A program made the position numbers and the translations under genes. 9,064 bases of DNA from Akkermansia sp. (GTDB taxonomy: Bacteria; Verrucomicrobiota; Verrucomicrobiia; Verrucomicrobiales; Akkermansiaceae), in NCBI GenBank assembly GCA_020047775.1, contig JAIFNK010000034.1, forward strand, positions 1 to 9,064. The letters run 5' to 3'. Of the stretch, positions 6,260-9,064 are shown one piece after another; positions within the stretch are counted from its first letter, which is position 1, and the number at the start of each line of letters is the position of its first letter. The notes beneath the pieces are model-generated. The model did no database searches and was not told where the DNA came from. It saw nothing but the letters and a program-made list of their open reading frames with translations.

Positions 6260-6496
6260 TTAAGTTCCTGTTTCATCCACTGCGCGAGCTAGTCCTAGCA
6301 TGTCGGTTTTGATCTCCGCTGGGATTTCACTATCTGACTGCGCGAGCCGACATTCGTGACGCAGTCCCATCAAGATTTCTCCACTCGTTACACCTCCGAG
6401 CCGGGCGTTTTCAATCCGTTCGGCTGTAGATTCGCAGCCTGCAAGTTGAAGTTTATTCTCGATTCTTTTAGCGTGTTCAATAAAGTCGTATGACAT
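6260..6496 (-). CDS. Small helical protein between the two immunity-like genes, function unknown
   Basis: 78 residues from ATG at 6496. The sequence is almost entirely helix-forming: MSYDFIEHAKRIENKLQLAG, then a second segment (STAERIENARLGGVTSGEILMGLRHEC in parts), then a third (about 56-74, IPAEIKTDMLGLARAVDE), giving a likely three- or four-helix bundle. There is no signal peptide or membrane segment. It lies 19 bases after one immunity-like gene and 23 bases before the other, in the same operon, and its base composition is as AT-rich as theirs. A TAGGT-type weak ribosome site lies about 10 bases upstream. I do not recognise a named family; by position it is an accessory of the toxin-immunity cassette, for example an extra immunity subunit or chaperone. 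Such pairings of a YYSERG-type protein and a small helical protein seem familiar from other toxin loci, but I cannot confirm this. Confidence 0.6.
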   Translation of the reverse strand: MSYDFIEHAKRIENKLQLAGCESTAERIENARLGGVTSGEILMGLRHECRLAQSDSEIPAEIKTDMLGLARAVDETGT

Positions 6497-6515
6497 AATT
6501 ACTGACCTAAAATGT

Positions 6516-6776
6516 TTAACAGCAATTGCCGCCGCTCCGCCGTTTCACTGTGGGATCACGTTGCAACATTTCCAAGAAGCATTGACATGCTTCTTCTTCA
6601 GTCGGAAATGCTCGTTCACCCGTTCGCAACCCTCGTTCACTGTAGTAAATCCGCCATCCGTTTCCGGTCGATGGTTCAAGAATCAGGGCCTCATTTTTGA
6701 CTGATCCATCGAGCGAATACGAATCTGACCTGATTTCAGATTCTTTGAGCTTCAATCTCAAGTCGGTTGTTCTCAT
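6516..6776 (-). CDS. Probable immunity protein for the TNT toxin
   Basis: 86 residues. Its ATG overlaps the toxin stop codon (ATGA at 6773-6776), so toxin and partner are translated in a coupled way, as is usual for polymorphic toxins and their antidotes. Seen: N-terminal helix (MRTTDLRLKLKESEIRSDSY), a strand region with ALILEPS, then GWRIYYSERGLRTGERAF and a C-terminal helix EEEACQCFLEMLQRDP, with a basic Cys-rich end (KRRSGGNCC). No signal peptide, so it acts in the cytoplasm, where a NAD+-consuming toxin would be harmful. The related gene at 5877-6236 shares the YYSERG core. It shows no similarity I can see to the mycobacterial antitoxin of the founding TNT protein, so it would be a different immunity family. 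Function is inferred from position and size. Confidence 0.7.
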   Translation of the reverse strand: MRTTDLRLKLKESEIRSDSYSLDGSVKNEALILEPSTGNGWRIYYSERGLRTGERAFPTEEEACQCFLEMLQRDPTVKRRSGGNCC

Positions 6777-8041
6777 CGGGCAATTGGTTCGAGGACTCCA
6801 AGTCTAATTAACTCGTCCACAGTAAAGGGAAGCTCATATTGTGTTCCCAACCCGAGTTTGCCAAATGCCGGAGCCGTCAGTCCGCTCTTAACTTCTATGC
6901 CTTGGAGAACTCGATACGCCTCGGGTTCATATCTTAGCACGTCCTCAGGCAAGCCACGCATTGGAAACGGCGTGCCTCCCTTGGCAACAAAAGTTCCGAA
7001 ACGGGATCCGTAACGATCAATAATTGTTCCAGGCTGTAGGGTCACGGCACTTGGAACACCGAGGAAACCGCGATTTTCTGGCCATGCAGTTCGCGTTAAT
7101 TGTCCTGAAAATGGGGTGATTTCATACCGCTTGGCAGTAGCCCCCCACGGTTTCAAAGCAGTTCTCGCAAAGGATCTTCCTCTGGCTCCTACTCTCACAA
7201 AATCATCAGCGACGCCTTCCACACGACCTATCGGCAGGAACACCATCGCTGCTGCAAATGTCCGCTCGCCGGGGCTTATTTCTTGGAGGCCGAATCCGCC
7301 ATTGCCCCAGCCGTTCCAGGTGATGGCATTGCCGGTGGTCACGTCGGTGGCCATCGCGGCCGAAAGGACTGCCGCGCCGAGGTGCATCGGGATGTCCGCT
7401 GTGGCGAGGCCTATCTCCTTCAGTTTGAAGCTCGGGGAGTTCTGCTCGATGGTGCTTTTCTCATTCGTGGCGCGCTCAAAGGCGCGGAGTTGGATGGCGG
7501 TTTGCGCGTTGGCGGCGATGAGCGGCGCGTATTCCGCCAATTTGGCGGTCATCCATGCGTCCTTGTAGCCGCCGAAGCCTCTTTCTCCGCTGAGTCCCGC
7601 ACCGGCCGCGATTATTTTCCATTCCCGGCTCCCATCGCTCTGGGCTTGGCCGACGGCGGTTTCTATCGCCTCCATCACGTTGCGCATCGAATCCTGGCCT
7701 CCATCTCCGGGCACCTTGATTCCGGTCGTTTCCGCTTGCACTTGCGCAGCCATGAGCAGGCTGCGGGCGGCGTTGGGATCACCTTTGGCAACGTCGAGAA
7801 TGGTCTGGCCGAGCTGCGTCATATTGCCTTTCCCGTCGATCGCGACTTTGGCCAAGCCACCGGCATCGACATTGTTGATCGGGTCGCCGCCGGTTATTCG
7901 ATAGAGGTTTATATCTTCTACTTCTCCTGTCGGATCACGGGAAATAAACTGGCCGATGGTAGGATCGTAGTGGGCTTGGGCGGTGGCCGCCAAGAATACC
8001 CAATGGACGAATGCGAGGAGGATGAATTTGAGATCTTTCAT
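6773..8041 (-). CDS. Secreted Rhs-tail protein with C-terminal TNT (NAD+ glycohydrolase) toxin domain
   Basis: 422 residues from ATG at 8041 with AGGA at 8047-8050 as ribosome site. Residues 1-23 are a Sec-type signal peptide (MKDLKFILLAFVHW, then VFLAATAQA with an AQA cleavage box). Residues 25-62 are the end of an Rhs/YD core: HYDPTIGQFISRDPTGE and LYRITGGDPINNVDAGG. The large beta-cocoon of true Rhs proteins is absent. Residues about 65-310 are a linker, partly helical, with Gly-rich parts. Residues about 317-420 match the TNT domain: TIIDRYGSRFGTFVAKGGTP, FPMRGLPED, YRVLQGIEVKSGLTAPAFG, GLGTQYELPFTVDELIRLGVL. Arg343 and Gln401 seem to be counterparts of residues needed for NAD+ cleavage in the tuberculosis toxin. 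The enzyme would deplete NAD+ in a target cell. How a free-standing tail is delivered is not clear. Confidence 0.8.
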   Translation of the reverse strand: MKDLKFILLAFVHWVFLAATAQAHYDPTIGQFISRDPTGEVEDINLYRITGGDPINNVDAGGLAKVAIDGKGNMTQLGQTILDVAKGDPNAARSLLMAAQVQAETTGIKVPGDGGQDSMRNVMEAIETAVGQAQSDGSREWKIIAAGAGLSGERGFGGYKDAWMTAKLAEYAPLIAANAQTAIQLRAFERATNEKSTIEQNSPSFKLKEIGLATADIPMHLGAAVLSAAMATDVTTGNAITWNGWGNGGFGLQEISPGERTFAAAMVFLPIGRVEGVADDFVRVGARGRSFARTALKPWGATAKRYEITPFSGQLTRTAWPENRGFLGVPSAVTLQPGTIIDRYGSRFGTFVAKGGTPFPMRGLPEDVLRYEPEAYRVLQGIEVKSGLTAPAFGKLGLGTQYELPFTVDELIRLGVLEPIAR

Positions 8042-8046
8042 TTTTT

Positions 8047-8050
8047 TCCT
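8047..8050 (-). promoter_or_regulatory. Ribosome binding site of the toxin gene
   Basis: AGGA on the minus strand, followed by A-rich spacer and the ATG at 8041. It lies in the 24-base gap after the transglutaminase-like gene and supports the chosen start, which begins directly with a signal peptide. Confidence 0.55.
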
Positions 8051-8065
8051 GTTTCAGGCGAGAAA

Positions 8066-9064
8066 TTAGCGCTCTGGCGGGGACTGCGGCAAGGTGGAAA
8101 TTTCCGTTACTGTCCAACGCCCAGGACCCCGAGGTTTCAAATAAGGCGGGGTGGGGGCCAGTCCGCGCCGTCTCATATCCTCTTCCACATGCCACTGTGC
8201 CCAGGCGGCTTCAGGAGGATCGCTCATTAGAGTCGGATCCGGCGGCATGCCGATTCCCGGGGTGTACTCGCCGGTGCGCGTGGCTTCCTCACGCTTGACC
8301 GCCCGGAGCTGCGCTGCGTAATAATATGGAGAATCCGAGCCAGTGCGCTTGGCTTGTTCAAAAGTTGCCATCGACTCATCAAAGCGACCGGCAGCCAGCA
8401 AACAGAAGCCACGAATGGAAAGGAACCCCGCGAATTCTTGGGCAGAAGTCAGGTTTTTGAGGTATCCCATGTCCTTTTCCTCCCCAGCGGTCATGGGATA
8501 GGGCCACTTCCGGTAATGGTCGTCATCGTAAAACCCTACCCCGACGTTTGTTGCCTCAATGTTGAAGCGGGCGTTTTGATCTTCCCAGCGGACGAAATAG
8601 TGGGCCTTTGCCGCGACAAGGGATAGCGGGTATTTGAGCCGACGACCGATGGCGACGTAGAGCACGGGCAGCGAGCTGCAAGTGCCTGTTCTCATTTCTC
8701 CGGTGAGGCCGTGCAGGAACAGATCTTGAGAGTTCGCGAAGAATTTCACGTCCGTTTCTTGTTGCGCGGCGGGTAAGGCAAGATCCGGGTTGTATCGGAT
8801 GCGGAAGTCTTGCTGGAGCACGGTCACGAGCATCCCCATGCGGAAATTGGCTTCGGAATTTCGGAATTGATCGGGGTTCGAGAAAAATTGATGCATGTTG
8901 CGGGCGGTTTCCGACCGGACGCGATTTGCCATTTGGTCAAGGCTGCCGAGGGATTTGTCCACGTCCAGATTCTCCGCTCCGGGAAGCCCTTCCGCGCAGA
9001 GGAGGTTGACGAGTCCAATGTCGAGTCCTTCGAGTTGGTGGGGTTTGAGCGCGAGAAGGGCGGC
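8066..9064 (-). CDS. Transglutaminase-like protein with TPR-like tail (N-terminus outside window)
   Basis: The frame is open to the end of the window; 332 residues are visible. A GTG at 8962 is not taken as the start, because in-frame coding continues upstream with LKPHQLEGLDIGLVNLLCAE, which fits the family. Seen: a helical N-terminal part with VLQQDFRIRYNP; then a transglutaminase core with GTCSSLPVLYVAIGRRL (Cys129 of the visible part), AHYFVRW (His155) and FNIEATN (Glu170), a Cys-His-acid arrangement as in SirB1-like proteins; then one TPR-like helix pair (FLSIRGFCLLAAGRFDESMATFEQA) and a proline-rich C-terminus. It may be a cysteine protease or hydrolase, or a non-enzymatic relative. It shares strand and a 24-base gap with the toxin gene, so co-transcription is likely, but a functional link is not shown. 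The look of the protein suggests a Verrucomicrobiota host. Confidence 0.75.
   Translation of the reverse strand, partial: AALLALKPHQLEGLDIGLVNLLCAEGLPGAENLDVDKSLGSLDQMANRVRSETARNMHQFFSNPDQFRNSEANFRMGMLVTVLQQDFRIRYNPDLALPAAQQETDVKFFANSQDLFLHGLTGEMRTGTCSSLPVLYVAIGRRLKYPLSLVAAKAHYFVRWEDQNARFNIEATNVGVGFYDDDHYRKWPYPMTAGEEKDMGYLKNLTSAQEFAGFLSIRGFCLLAAGRFDESMATFEQAKRTGSDSPYYYAAQLRAVKREEATRTGEYTPGIGMPPDPTLMSDPPEAAWAQWHVEEDMRRRGLAPTPPYLKPRGPGRWTVTEISTLPQSPPER

Noticed and set aside
6578..6593. Inverted repeat AAGCAT-TGAC-ATGCTT as an operator or hairpin
   Set aside because: It has only six-base arms and lies fully within the coding sequence of the toxin-proximal immunity gene, so chance is likely.
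7283..8230. A plus-strand open frame of about 315 codons across the toxin gene
   Set aside because: It is antisense to the toxin and transglutaminase-like genes, crosses both, and its product shows no domain. The minus strand has signal peptide, Rhs and TNT motifs.
1..9064. CRISPR arrays, tRNA or rRNA genes, integrase and attachment sites
   Set aside because: I looked for regularly spaced direct repeats, tRNA-like cloverleaf pieces with a TTCGA-type T loop in a fitting context, and integrase motifs. None was found.

Overview
The window joins two unrelated blocks. From base 1 to about 5880, on the plus strand, lies the head-morphogenesis part of a tailed-phage late operon in lambda order. From about 6015 to 9064, on the minus strand, lies a bacterial operon with a TNT-type (NAD+ glycohydrolase) polymorphic toxin and a run of small downstream genes. 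The best guess for the host is a GC-rich member of the Verrucomicrobiota. This rests on the look of the transglutaminase-like gene and of the short secreted Rhs-tail protein, recognised from memory and not by search.

Phage block: terminase large subunit (3' part only), a small multi-spanning membrane protein (probable holin), an M15 peptidase endolysin, a small gpW-like head protein, portal, an S49 capsid protease with a coiled-coil scaffold-like C-terminus, the major capsid protein, a strong intrinsic terminator, and a 48-codon gene fragment. Genes are nearly contiguous, with ATGA overlaps at two junctions. Odd points are the lysis pair sitting between terminase and the gpW-like gene, no decoration gene between protease and capsid, and no tail genes. 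The block therefore looks like a broken-off prophage remnant or the edge of a rearranged one.

A repeated hexamer, TTGACA, occurs five times on the plus strand of the phage block. Every copy ends 13 to 16 bases before a start codon, including a likely internal start for a separate scaffold protein. The spacing is too short for an ordinary -35 box serving those starts, so it may be a translation or leader signal.

Junction: the last phage gene fragment and the last toxin-operon gene run into the same stretch (about 5880 to 6015) from opposite sides. Both appear to lose their normal 3' ends there, so the stretch looks like a recombination or insertion scar.

Toxin block, read leftward: a transglutaminase-like/TPR-like protein (its start lies beyond base 9064); a secreted protein with a signal peptide, an Rhs-core tail stub and a C-terminal TNT toxin domain; a presumed immunity protein overlapping the toxin stop codon; a small helical protein; and a second, related immunity-like protein whose tail is replaced by junction DNA. 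The toxin tip and the immunity genes are visibly more AT-rich than the flanking DNA, which suggests a transferred toxin-immunity cassette.
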